Positions 6,674 through 14,227 are shown, counted from the stretch's first letter. The stretch: 35,689 nt of DNA from an uncultured Muribaculaceae bacterium (GCA_910584055.1 CAJTZS010000042.1:1-35689); one strand, 5' to 3'. Notes: a model not told the origin generated them from the letters alone. Numbers and translations are program-made.

Positions 6674-7933
6674 ATGAACAGTACTGGTGTTAGAAAGGGG
6701 ATGATGGGGCTGTGGAAAAATACTTTTCATGATTCCGATGAATACATAAATCTTGTGTTCGATACATATTTCAATCCCGAACTTATGGAATATGAGGAGA
6801 GGGATGGCAGTATTGTATCCGCTATGATGGCTGTGCCGTATCGTTTCGGGAACGGAAACAATCAGTTGAAAGGCCTGTATCTTTGTGGACTTGCAACAAA
6901 TCCCGAGTATAGACGAAAGGGAATCATGAGCAGGATGATAGAGAGGTTTGCCGCAAGGATGAAAAACTCTGAGTATTCATTCTTGTTCCTAATTCCGGCT
7001 GATACAGGATTGCAGCGTTATTATAAAGACCATGGATTTGTAAACGCATTTTATCGAATAAAGGAACATTATACAGCTGTTCACGATTTTAATCTCGAAC
7101 AAGAGAATGCCTTAAATGTAGAAGACGAGAGGGTAAGTAAGATAAAGCGTAGGTATTGTGAACGGATAGTGTGTAAAAAGATATCTAATGATACAACTCC
7201 TCCGGAAGACGAAATATGCCGGCTCATATCATATTTGCAGGAATGCGAACATTCGGGATCCGGTCTTGGAATATTGCATAGCGGCAAGGATCTCTCAGTT
7301 GCCATCAAAGAATGTGTCATCTCTGGTGGATGCGTATATTATTGCTTGAATTATGAGAACCGTATAACTGGTGTCGCGTTCACGGCTACCGGGGAACAGG
7401 CAGTCACTGTCTACCTGCTTACTGCAGGGGACAGGTGTAGCTATTACAGGATTCTTGGGGAAATTAAAAAAGATTACCCTTCGCGCGGAATAACAGTCTG
7501 TCGTTATCCTGTTAAAACTGAATCTTCCGGATTATGGTCTCCGTATTTTGGAGCAGCGTTGCCTGAGGCCCCGTCCGTAGGAGCCATAGGGGTAAGCGAG
7601 CGCGTTTATAATCCGGCGGAGCATTCTGAGGTGTACGGAATGGCACGTATCCTCAATCTTCACGAGATTTTAAAATTCCAGGCCGCAGAGAGGAGCGACC
7701 TAAAATATTCGATTCTCGTGAAAAATGATGCAAAAGGAAATTTTGAAAGATTTCGAGCTATAGGCGGAAAAATATTTTGCGATGAGGTACTGTGTAATGA
7801 AGACAATTTTGATTTCATGAATCAGAGGGAGGTGGCGGAGATTCTGTTTCGTCGTCCCGATTCGGATTCGATAATAGAGGAGGTGTTGGATCTTCCTCCA
7901 TTGGCAGGAACGATAAATCTGATGCTTGATTGA
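6671..7933 (+). CDS. GNAT-family N-acetyltransferase with C-terminal Eis/SCP2-like region
   Basis: A 420-residue protein. The N-terminal third is a GNAT domain: GLYLCGLATNPEYRRKGIMS contains strand 4 and the acetyl-CoA loop (RRKGIM), followed by the 'LIPADTGLQRYYKDHGF' strand-5/helix-4 segment. The remainder resembles the second GNAT-like half and C-terminal sterol-carrier-like domain of the Eis family (the 'YGMARILNLHEIL' segment). Substrate unknown. The start is uncertain: ATG at 6671 directly follows the tandem repeats, but a purine-rich AGAAAGGGG before ATGs at 6701/6704 suggests MMGLWKNTF or MGLWKNTF as the true N-terminus, which also fits the family better. The AT-rich surroundings, long gap and repeats look like accessory DNA. 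Confidence 0.8.
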   Translation: MMNSTGVRKGMMGLWKNTFHDSDEYINLVFDTYFNPELMEYEERDGSIVSAMMAVPYRFGNGNNQLKGLYLCGLATNPEYRRKGIMSRMIERFAARMKNSEYSFLFLIPADTGLQRYYKDHGFVNAFYRIKEHYTAVHDFNLEQENALNVEDERVSKIKRRYCERIVCKKISNDTTPPEDEICRLISYLQECEHSGSGLGILHSGKDLSVAIKECVISGGCVYYCLNYENRITGVAFTATGEQAVTVYLLTAGDRCSYYRILGEIKKDYPSRGITVCRYPVKTESSGLWSPYFGAALPEAPSVGAIGVSERVYNPAEHSEVYGMARILNLHEILKFQAAERSDLKYSILVKNDAKGNFERFRAIGGKIFCDEVLCNEDNFDFMNQREVAEILFRRPDSDSIIEEVLDLPPLAGTINLMLD

Positions 7934-8031
7934 ATCTAAAGGGGATTTTATAACAATATTTTAAGAAATTATTAACTGATAGAGCAATTTCTAAAAATTT
8001 ATCTAATTTAATAATTTGAATTAAGATTTGC

Positions 8032-8075
8032 AAACGGAGATAAAATCGTATATAATAGGATTTTATCTTCGTTTT
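8032..8075 (+). terminator. Terminator after the GNAT gene
   Basis: A 16-base stem: AAACGGAGATAAAATC (8032-8047) with GATTTTATCTTCGTTT (8059-8074), one G-U wobble, an 11-base loop and a T-rich 3' flank. Confidence 0.8.
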
Positions 8076-8433
8076 CTTATGTAAATAGGGCTTTGAGAAT
8101 TGAATGGGGTTAAAAAATTAAGTGGTAATACAGATTTATAGAAATCTCGTGTAAAATGTGCTCAAAAAAATTTTTGCTAATGAGAATAGGATAGAACCTT
8201 GTTGAATGTGTGATTTGCATATTGGTCAAATTGGCACACGGTGTAAATGGAATACTGCAATATCGGCATTGTTTGCATATGGGGATTCAATTATGACAAT
8301 TATGTTTTGTAAATACCGTGTCGGGTTTGACTTGTAAATAACAAAATTGGATGCAACGGCATGTGATATATTGCTGTATCGGAATGCAAACACAGTTAAA
8401 TTATCAACCGTAAATAGATAATGAACGTTAATT

Positions 8434-8461
8434 ATTTATGTTAATAATCATTAACATAAAT
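8434..8461. promoter_or_regulatory. Perfect 12-base palindrome, probable protein-binding site
   Basis: ATTTATGTTAAT (8434-8445), a four-base spacer, then ATTAACATAAAT (8450-8461). TAGATA (8415-8420) and TATCTA (8468-8473) form a looser outer pair. It is AT-rich with no T-run and lies about 300 bases before the XRE gene, so an operator or structured DNA site is more likely than a terminator. Confidence 0.5.
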
Positions 8462-8701
8462 CGTAACTATCTAATATTATGTGTTTTAATATAAAAGATT
8501 GAAGTAGTTAATAGGAATTTTCATGATTAATCGAATTCTTATGTCCAGCTAATGAACGGCAAACGTGATGTCATTGATTAGTAATGGCTGATCGGTTAAA
8601 TCCTATGATAGTTATAGGTTCTGAATATATTGTTGCAAATTGTAAATTGCATTAGTAAAAGATAAATTTGTTGAATTAAATTTTAAAATTTGCTATTTTG
8701 A

Positions 8702-8733
8702 ATTTGCAGTTTGCAAATAAATAGTTACATTTG
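8702..8733 (+). promoter_or_regulatory. Promoter of the XRE gene with overlapping ATTTGCA inverted repeat
   Basis: The -33 TTTG (8703-8706), 19 bases, then TACATTTG (8726-8733) match the Bacteroidota pattern. The -33 element sits inside ATTTGCA-gtt-TGCAAAT (8702-8718), and a third half-site ATTTGCA (8729-8735) overlaps the -7 element. This spacing suggests an operator, plausibly for autoregulation by the HTH protein encoded just downstream (inference). A weaker second promoter-like pair lies at 8640-8670. Confidence 0.65.
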
Positions 8734-8764
8734 CAGTGTGAATTTTTAAATTGAAAATCATATT

Positions 8765-9277
8765 ATGATGGAGGATAATATAGCAATTCGTCTAAAAGGG
8801 TTCATGGAAGAGATGGGTCTTACCAACTCTCAGTTTGCCGATCAATGCGGGATACCGCGTCCAAGCCTTTCACAGATCTTAACAGGGCGAAATAAAAAAA
8901 TATCCGATGTCATAGTCGGTCAGATTCACGCAGCCTTCCCTCGGCTCTCCGTATTATGGTTGCTTTTTGGCGAAGGAGAAATGCTCATCCCCCTCCCGGG
9001 AGCGGACAGCTCGGATGAGGAGTTTCCCAACTTATTCAGTGAGTCAGTGAAAAAACCGACCAGAGAGTCAGAATTTGATAAATATTCCACTCTCGCGTCC
9101 TTAAATGAGGGTAAAAACATGGGTTCATCCCGTATGAATAGCGGGATTCAGGCTGATTTAAAAAACTCGGAATTACAGAGGGAAATAGAAAAAATGCGTA
9201 AAAATCCCCGAAAAGTCGTGCAGATTACCGTTTATTACGATGATTCTACCTTCGAAACCTTCTATCCCGGGAAATAA
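8765..9277 (+). CDS. XRE-family helix-turn-helix transcriptional regulator
   Basis: A 170-residue protein. Residues about 5-70 form a lambda-repressor-type HTH: IRLKGFMEEMGLTNSQFADQ, then CGIPRPSLSQILTGRNKKIS (recognition helix) and the WLLFGEGEM end found in many Bacteroidales HTH proteins. Residues 75-170 are polar, low-complexity and probably flexible, ending in a short beta-like segment (VVQITVYYDDSTFETFYPGK). There is no peptidase or ligand domain, so it is not a LexA-type repressor. The start is at the first of two adjacent ATGs (8765 or 8768), the second being preceded by only the first. It stands alone with its own promoter, whose inverted repeat may be its binding site. Confidence 0.85.
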   Translation: MMEDNIAIRLKGFMEEMGLTNSQFADQCGIPRPSLSQILTGRNKKISDVIVGQIHAAFPRLSVLWLLFGEGEMLIPLPGADSSDEEFPNLFSESVKKPTRESEFDKYSTLASLNEGKNMGSSRMNSGIQADLKNSELQREIEKMRKNPRKVVQITVYYDDSTFETFYPGK

Positions 9278-9387
9278 CATTTGTAATTAATTGTGATATC
9301 GTTCGAGACTTAAATACCCGTTTATTTGACTGAATAAACTAAATTTCTTTAAGCCTGCTCCCCCTCCGGCTATATGCAACGACGCTT

Positions 9388-9590
9388 AATTTTATTAACC
9401 TCGCAGAGCCGCAGAGTGGCAGAGCCTGCATATCCGGTTATCATAGGTCGTTTCCACTCCTGCCAAGTAGCAGAGCTTGTCGCTAAAACCACCGCGACTG
9501 GCTCTGCCACTCTGCCGGGAGTTCACGACCCTTAAAAAGACAAAGTGTGTCGATTCTTTGCGTCCTCTGCGACTCGGCGAGGAATAATGT
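9388..9590. repeat. CAGAG-rich, MITE-like inverted-repeat element
   Basis: GCAGAGTGGCAGAGCC (9411-9426) has a perfect 16-base inverted copy at 9500-9515. CCTCGCAGAGCCGCAGAG (from 9399) has an imperfect inverted partner at 9564-9582 (CCTCTGCGACTCGGCGAGG), and the flanks ATTAA and AATAAT extend it. CAGAG also recurs at 9471. GC content is higher than the neighbouring spacer. It encodes nothing, so a non-autonomous mobile or REP-like dispersed repeat is the best reading. I recall similar 'CTCTGCG' repeats in other bacterial genomes but cannot verify this here. Confidence 0.55.
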
Positions 9591-9644
9591 TCAGTCCGAT
9601 AAATGGGAATTTACCAGCTAAGAAAGGAAAACAGGTTTGAATCG

Positions 9645-9688
9645 AAAAAGACACCTTTGGGTATAAAACTCAAAGGTGTCTACTTTTT
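9645..9688. terminator. Bidirectional terminator between the XRE region and dedA
   Basis: AGACACCTTTG (9649-9659) pairs perfectly with CAAAGGTGTCT (9671-9681). AAAAA precedes the left arm and a T-rich run follows the right arm, so it can work for both strands. Confidence 0.8.
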
Positions 9689-9718
9689 ATTCTTAATTGG
9701 GGATGGAGTATCGCTGCT

Positions 9719-10390
9719 TTATCTTTTCTTGCGGAAGGCGTTGTAGAGGATATAGAGGATACAGAGGACAAAGAGGCCGTAACCGGCCCAGGTGAGATAG
9801 CGGTTATATTCCTCAACTTTTTCGAAGAGCATGTCGGGAGAGACGTGGAGTGACAGCCAATAGCCTAAAGACGCGAGGATGGCATTCCATACCAATGCGC
9901 CGAGAGACGTGAATATAGCGAACTGTGCAACGTTCATTTTAGAGATTCCCGCAGGAATTGATATAAGCTGACGTATTGCGGGGATAAGTCTTCCTACAAA
10001 AGTGGAGACAGCTCCGTGTTTGTCGAAATATTTTTCGGCTTTGTCAACTTTTGCCCTGTCAATAAGGCAGGCATGGCCCAGACGGCTATCAGCGAAACGG
10101 TATACCACGGGTCTTCCAATCCAAAGGGCAAGGTAATAGTTGATGAACGCCCCTACAAGTGCCCCGAGAGTGGCTACAATGACCACCATGAAGATATTCA
10201 TACTGCCGCCGACTCCTGTGTTTGTGCAGGCGAGGTAGGCGGCGGGAGGAACGATAACTTCTGATGGGAACGGTATGAAGCTGCTTTCAATCACCATGAA
10301 GATGAATACAAAGAGATAACTCGCGTGGTCAACAAACCACTGAAAAAATTCGCTGGCGTCAAATATCGCCAAAGGTATCATGTCAAGCAT
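9719..10390 (-). CDS. DedA family membrane protein
   Basis: A 223-residue inner-membrane protein of the DedA/SNARE-associated (PF09335) family. Its members are now linked to flipping of undecaprenyl phosphate and other lipids. Motifs visible: ESSFIPFPSEVIVPPAAYLA after the first long helix (the conserved E-x-FxPxPSE), the GRLIPAIRQLISIPAG re-entrant motif with conserved Arg and Pro, and the terminal helix followed by RKKR. I start at 10390 (MLDMIPLAIF); the longer ORF to 10471 would overlap the upstream gene by 35 bases and adds a Cys/Phe-rich segment unlike the family. It is the last gene of a probable operon with the UDG-like and FprA genes. Confidence 0.9.
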   Translation of the reverse strand: MLDMIPLAIFDASEFFQWFVDHASYLFVFIFMVIESSFIPFPSEVIVPPAAYLACTNTGVGGSMNIFMVVIVATLGALVGAFINYYLALWIGRPVVYRFADSRLGHACLIDRAKVDKAEKYFDKHGAVSTFVGRLIPAIRQLISIPAGISKMNVAQFAIFTSLGALVWNAILASLGYWLSLHVSPDMLFEKVEEYNRYLTWAGYGLFVLCILYILYNAFRKKR

Positions 10391-10436
10391 TTCAAATAAT
10401 GTTGTATATGCAATATTTGTGTTAATAATGTTCTGA

Positions 10437-11051
10437 TTAAAGAATGTTGAGATGACTGAACAGGCGTGCATAATATTCTGCTTTACGCTCTACCGATAGG
10501 GGGTAAGCCCGGCTTGTTGAGGGCATTCTCCATATTTCGAGTGTCTCATTGTCACCTCCGGCTTTGCGGCCGGGAATCGAGGCCTTGATCATTTCCCCCA
10601 TTTTCGGGATTTCGGTCTTTGTGAGTTCTGCAATGATTCCTGCGGCTTTTTCTCCAGTGGTGACAACGGTGTGGCATTCCGGCATCTCGGCAAGGAGGTC
10701 AAATAGGGGGACGGGCTCAACGACATCAAGGAATTTGTCGCTTGCGTTTCCCTTCAGTCTGCGTGCTTTCCTTACGGTATCGTTAAGTGCGATATGTTTC
10801 TCGGTCATCAGTCCACGGATCTTGTCAACATCATAAGTTTTGCCATCTTCCTTAAGAAGCGCGTCTTTGTCGCCGCAAAAAAGCAGTCCACATATTTTCC
10901 AGAAATCATTTGTTCGGTTAGGATAATAGAAGTCCATGCTCCATCGTTTGGTCTGCGGTGGAAAGGTTCCCATGATGAGCACCTTTGCTCCCTTCGGAAT
11001 AAATGGTGGCCATGGATGTGATTCTATTTCCAAATCCTCTTTAGTATCCAT
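10437..11051 (-). CDS. Uracil-DNA glycosylase superfamily protein
   Basis: A 204-residue protein. The motif MGTFPPQTKRWSMDFYYPNR and the following TNDFWKI match motif 1 of the UDG superfamily (PF03167), as in the small Bacteroidetes proteins annotated 'uracil-DNA glycosylase family protein'. The C-terminal PSTSRAYPLSVERK occupies the place of motif 2, where classical enzymes have HPSP or a similar loop. The substrate base and even glycosylase activity are inferred. It starts 12 bases after the FprA stop and ends 46 bases before dedA, so these three genes are probably co-transcribed. Confidence 0.8.
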   Translation of the reverse strand: MDTKEDLEIESHPWPPFIPKGAKVLIMGTFPPQTKRWSMDFYYPNRTNDFWKICGLLFCGDKDALLKEDGKTYDVDKIRGLMTEKHIALNDTVRKARRLKGNASDKFLDVVEPVPLFDLLAEMPECHTVVTTGEKAAGIIAELTKTEIPKMGEMIKASIPGRKAGGDNETLEIWRMPSTSRAYPLSVERKAEYYARLFSHLNIL

Positions 11052-11063
11052 ATATTGTCATTT

Positions 11064-12269
11064 CTATTTCTCTTTTGTCTCCATAGCGTTGACGACTATC
11101 CGGGCAAATTCACGTGCCTCTTCACGTGTGTTTGCATCTGAGGACTGTTTCACGAGCATAGAGGCACATATGGGGAGTTTCATTCGTTCGGAATACTCAT
11201 TAAATTTACCGGTCGTGGCAACAGGCGCCCATGTATAATTGCCGAAAGTTGCGAACACCTTGTTCTTTATTTCCCGGGTCTCCATCGCATTCATGAATGC
11301 TTCCACAGGTGGGAAAAGTCGCATTGAATATGTTGCCGAACCAACGATAAGCGTTCCATATCGGAATGCATCCGTGATCATATCGCTCATATCAGAGTGC
11401 GATGCATTGTGGATGATGATGCGCTTCACCCCTAATGCGGAAATCTCCCGTGCAATCATCTCCGCCACTTCTGCGGTGTTTCCATACATTGATCCGTAGA
11501 CGATCACTACTCCCGGCTCACTTTTATAAGCGGCAAGGCGGGAATATAGTTCAACGATTTCGGGAATTTTTTCATTCCATATCGGTCCATGTGTAGGACA
11601 CACGTATGAGAATTCAAGACCTGACAGCTTTTCGATAGCTTTTTGCACGAAACGTCCGTATTTACCCACAATGTTTGAATAATAGCGGTACATTTCCGAT
11701 ATGTATGCATCCGTCCCCATATCGCGGTCGAGCGCGGCGCCATTCAGTGCCCCGAATGTTCCGAAAGCATCTCCTGAAAACAGCAGTTTGAGGTCCTCGA
11801 CGTATGTCATCATTGTTTCAGGCCAGTGTACCATCGGGGTGAGATAGAATTTTAATATATGGCCTCCAAGGTCAATGGTGTCGCCATCCTTTACTTCGAG
11901 ATATCTTTCCGGCGCATCGATATGATAGAAACCTTTGATCATGTCAATGGTCTTGGCGTTCCCGACAATCTTTATATCCGGATAGGCGAGTACAATCTCG
12001 GGTATTGAACCGGAATGGTCCGGCTCCATATGGTTGATGACCAGATAATCGATCTTGCGATCCCCGGCTATGGCGTTGATGTTGTTGAAATATTCGCGCA
12101 CCTCTTCGATGCACACGGTGTCGATAAGAGCCAGTTTTTCAGCACCTGCAACAATATATGAATTATAGCTTACACCATAAGGGAGAGGCCATAACGCTTC
12201 GAATTTATGTTTAACCCGGTCGTTTACCCCGACGTAAAATACATCTTTTACAAACTCTTGAATGTTCAT
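11064..12269 (-). CDS. fprA: FprA-type (A-type) flavoprotein, oxygen/NO reductase
   Basis: A 401-residue flavo-diiron protein. The N-terminal metallo-beta-lactamase-like domain carries diiron ligands in HMEPDHSG (His80, Glu82, Asp84, His85), His148 in MVHWPE, Asp167 in FSGDAFG and His in PTHGPIW. The C-terminal flavodoxin domain starts at about residue 253 with VVIVYGSMYGNTAEVAEMIA. Such proteins reduce O2 to water (or NO to N2O) in anaerobes, with electrons usually from rubredoxin or NAD(P)H. The start at 12269 (MNIQEFV) is preferred because a minus-strand -7 element lies at 12300-12307, inside the longer ORF. It heads the fprA / UDG-like / dedA group. Confidence 0.93.
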   Translation of the reverse strand: MNIQEFVKDVFYVGVNDRVKHKFEALWPLPYGVSYNSYIVAGAEKLALIDTVCIEEVREYFNNINAIAGDRKIDYLVINHMEPDHSGSIPEIVLAYPDIKIVGNAKTIDMIKGFYHIDAPERYLEVKDGDTIDLGGHILKFYLTPMVHWPETMMTYVEDLKLLFSGDAFGTFGALNGAALDRDMGTDAYISEMYRYYSNIVGKYGRFVQKAIEKLSGLEFSYVCPTHGPIWNEKIPEIVELYSRLAAYKSEPGVVIVYGSMYGNTAEVAEMIAREISALGVKRIIIHNASHSDMSDMITDAFRYGTLIVGSATYSMRLFPPVEAFMNAMETREIKNKVFATFGNYTWAPVATTGKFNEYSERMKLPICASMLVKQSSDANTREEAREFARIVVNAMETKEK

Positions 12270-12299
12270 TTCTAACGAGAATTTATATCCTTTAATATG

Positions 12300-12328
12300 C
12301 AAAATTAGTGAAATAAATTGTAATTTTG
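12300..12328. promoter_or_regulatory. Divergent promoter pair for fprA (-) and the DMT_6 gene (+)
   Basis: CAAAATTA at 12300-12307 is TAATTTTG on the minus strand (fprA). TAATTTTG at 12321-12328 faces the plus-strand gene. The two -7 elements are 13 bases apart in divergent orientation, so polymerase binding at one would cover the other. I cannot find good -33 TTTG elements for either. Confidence 0.6.
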
Positions 12329-12354
12329 CCATATATTTTCGAATAGCTTGTTAA

Positions 12355-12738
12355 ATGACAATGAAAACGGCATTAATTACAATTCTACTATTGGTTATTT
12401 CCAATGTGTTCATGACATTTGCGTGGTATGGCCATCTTAAACTCAGCACCAGCGGGATATCTAAAAACTGGCCGTTGTTTGTGGTGATATTGTTTTCATG
12501 GGGTATTGCCTTGTTGGAATACTGTTTCATGGTTCCGGCAAACAAGATCGGATTCAAGGATAATGGAGGCCCATTTTCGCTTTTTCAGTTAAAGGTTATC
12601 CAAGAAGTCATAACACTTACTGTATTTACCATCATAGCTGTCATATGTTTTCAGGGACAGAAATTCCAATGGAATCATGCCGCCTCTTATCTATGTCTTG
12701 TTGCAGCTGTGGTTTTTGCCTTTTTACCAGAGAAATAA
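12355..12738 (+). CDS. DMT_6 (DUF486) family small membrane protein
   Basis: A 127-residue protein with four predicted membrane helices. The segments MTFAWYGHLKL, WPLFVVILFSWGIALLEYC, VPANKIG and FQLKVIQEVITLTVF are hallmarks of the DUF486/DMT_6 family (PF04342), half-size relatives of drug/metabolite transporters. Function is not established. The stop overlaps the next start as TAATG, so translation is probably coupled to the tRNA-dihydrouridine synthase. Confidence 0.88.
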   Translation: MTMKTALITILLLVISNVFMTFAWYGHLKLSTSGISKNWPLFVVILFSWGIALLEYCFMVPANKIGFKDNGGPFSLFQLKVIQEVITLTVFTIIAVICFQGQKFQWNHAASYLCLVAAVVFAFLPEK

Positions 12739-13664
12739 TGAGAGAATTTAAGATAGATGTTGCCCCTGTGCAGGGGCATACGGATGCCGCGTGGCGGCAT
12801 TTCCATATGAATACGTATGGCGGCAACCAATGTTACTATACCCCGTTTATCCGGCTTGAGAGGGGAGAGTTCCGTAAGCATGACCTCAAGGATTTCACAT
12901 CCGCCCTGAATGGCAACCACCAGGTCGTGCCGCAGGTGATTTTTCGCGATATGTCTGAATTGCGTCTGCTTGTGGAAGGACTTATAAAGAACGGGGCGCA
13001 TCGGATAGACCTCAATACCGGGTGCCCTTTCCCGTTGCAGACAGCAAAAGGGCGTGGCGCCGGTTTCATAAGTAATGTGGAGGAATATCATAAAATTCCC
13101 GATCTCCTTAAAGAGTTTCCGGAAACGGAGTTTTCTTTGAAGATGCGTCTCGGTTATGCCGACCCGGATGAATGGAAGATGGTTGTCGATGCGATTGAAC
13201 GGATGCCATTGAAGCAGGTGACGCTTCATCCTCGTGTCGCCCGTCAGCAGTACGGGGGTGATCTTTATTTTGACATGTTTGAAGAATTCCTGAAAATGAT
13301 CAAGCATCCCGTGCTTTTCAATGGGGAATTGAAGACTTCTAAGGATATTGCCGAAGTCGCGTTGCGTTTTCCCGGAATATCGGGAGTCATGACTGCAAGG
13401 GGCATCCTCAGTCGCCCGTCGTTGATAGCGGAATATGAAGAAGGTCAAGATTGGGACCGGGAGAAGCGTATTGACAAAATGCTGGAGTTTCACGGCAAGT
13501 TGCTACATCATTATGAATCCACGCTATGCGGCGACTCCCAGATTCTGTCAAAGATAAAGCCATTCTGGGAATATGCAGAAGAAGAGATTGGCAGAAAGGC
13601 ATGGAAGATGATAAAAAAGGCATCCAATATGGCGAAATATCATTCGGCCGTTGCGATGATATAA
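12738..13664 (+). CDS. tRNA-dihydrouridine synthase
   Basis: A 308-residue FMN-dependent Dus enzyme that reduces uridine to dihydrouridine in tRNA D-loops. The N-terminus IDVAPVQGHTDAAWR corresponds to the usual APMxGxTD. The catalytic Cys96 lies in DLNTGCPFPLQTAKGRGAGF. FMN/phosphate contacts are visible in SLKMRLGY, TLHPRVARQQY, LFNGELKT and GVMTARGIL. Subclass (DusA/B/C) is not clear; the GCPFP-GRGAGF spacing is closer to the DusC-like pattern. The start at 12738 is chosen over the longer ORF because it overlaps the upstream stop (TAATG) and begins at the first family strand. Confidence 0.92.
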   Translation: MREFKIDVAPVQGHTDAAWRHFHMNTYGGNQCYYTPFIRLERGEFRKHDLKDFTSALNGNHQVVPQVIFRDMSELRLLVEGLIKNGAHRIDLNTGCPFPLQTAKGRGAGFISNVEEYHKIPDLLKEFPETEFSLKMRLGYADPDEWKMVVDAIERMPLKQVTLHPRVARQQYGGDLYFDMFEEFLKMIKHPVLFNGELKTSKDIAEVALRFPGISGVMTARGILSRPSLIAEYEEGQDWDREKRIDKMLEFHGKLLHHYESTLCGDSQILSKIKPFWEYAEEEIGRKAWKMIKKASNMAKYHSAVAMI

Positions 13665-13704
13665 GGGGGTGGCAGGTGGATTATCGAGTGCCTGTAAACA
13701 AAAC

Positions 13705-13742
13705 TATGTAAATATAGGTTATTATAATATAAAATATTATAA
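13705..13742. promoter_or_regulatory. AT-rich leader with perfect 9-base hairpin before the DUF805 gene
   Basis: TTATAATAT (13722-13730), three A's, then ATATTATAA (13734-13742), directly before the ATG at 13746. The sequence CTATGTAAATA just upstream (13704-13714) echoes the motif repeated before the GNAT gene. No TAnnTTTG element is visible. Confidence 0.45.
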
Positions 13743-13745
13743 GCT

Positions 13746-14117
13746 ATGACATTTGGACAATCAATCAGCAGGTGCTTTTCGAAGTATTGCACGTTTACAG
13801 GGCGCGCATCGCGCAGTGAGTATTGGTGGTGGATTCTTTTCACCTTCGTAATCGGTCTTTTATTTGGCATACCCTCCGGTTTGCAGAGCATTCATGAGTC
13901 TTCTCCATCCGGGCTTCCTGTAATCTCATATATAGTGTCAGCCATTTTGTTTCTGCCTTCATTTGGTGTACTTTTCCGCCGTCTTCACGACACCGGCAAG
14001 AGCGGGTGGTGGTGGCTTATAGGCTTTATCCCGGTTGTAGGAACGATAATCCTCATAGTGTTCTGCTGCCAGCCATCGCAACCGTTCCCTAACCAATACG
14101 GTGTAGTGCCGGAATAG
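13746..14117 (+). CDS. DUF805 family membrane protein
   Basis: A 123-residue protein matching DUF805 (PF05656): the N-terminal CFSKYCTFTGRASRSEYWWW, the FRRLHDTGKSGWWWLIGFIP motif, and three or four membrane helices ending in a short NQYGVVPE tail. Function is unknown; in some bacteria members are inner-membrane proteins of the YhaH type. It is followed by its own terminator. Confidence 0.9.
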   Translation: MTFGQSISRCFSKYCTFTGRASRSEYWWWILFTFVIGLLFGIPSGLQSIHESSPSGLPVISYIVSAILFLPSFGVLFRRLHDTGKSGWWWLIGFIPVVGTIILIVFCCQPSQPFPNQYGVVPE

Positions 14118-14151
14118 TCGGGTGTCTGATAGCAAGCTCTAATATTCTTTC

Positions 14152-14195
14152 TGATTCCTTACGCTGTCGTTAGATACGTGAGGAATCATTTTTTT
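14152..14195 (+). terminator. Terminator after the DUF805 gene
   Basis: TGATTCCTTACG (14152-14163) pairs with CGTGAGGAATCA (14177-14188), one G-U wobble, followed by seven T's. Confidence 0.85.
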
Positions 14196-14227
14196 GTACA
14201 GGATAGTGCAAGTTAGGATTATTTTGT

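Larger units (their letters stand above)
7934..8764. other. 831-base AT-rich gene-free region
   Basis: No ORF with plausible coding character; only stops in all frames and ORFs below about 15 codons. It holds a terminator (8032-8075), a copy of the CTTATGTAAATA motif (8076-8087), a perfect palindrome (8434-8461), and a consensus promoter with an overlapping inverted repeat (8702-8733) for the XRE gene. Base composition is clearly more AT-rich than the flanking core genes. The stretch 8090-8430 shows nothing else I can assign. Confidence 0.7.
9278..9718. other. 441-base gene-free region with MITE-like element
   Basis: No coding ORF. Contents: a weak hairpin that may end XRE transcription (9320-9339, GTTTATT/AATAAAC), the CAGAG-rich inverted-repeat element (about 9388-9590), and a bidirectional terminator (9645-9690) shared with the DedA gene. 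Confidence 0.75.

Noticed and set aside
8156..8340. Mini-ORFs in the long gene-free region
   Set aside because: All are under about 15 codons with no ribosome-binding context or conservation that can be judged.
9399..9583. tRNA or rRNA fragment in the GC-richer part of the spacer
   Set aside because: No cloverleaf, no TTCGA-type T-loop with proper stems, and no conserved rRNA core; the inverted repeats explain the structure.
10391..10471. N-terminal extension of the DedA protein
   Set aside because: It would overlap the UDG-like gene and adds residues not typical of the family; the ATG at 10390 fits better.
12687..13493. 268-residue minus-strand ORF
   Set aside because: It lies antisense to the clear tRNA-dihydrouridine synthase gene, its composition is unlike a real protein (His/Arg-rich with no motifs), and no promoter or start context supports it.
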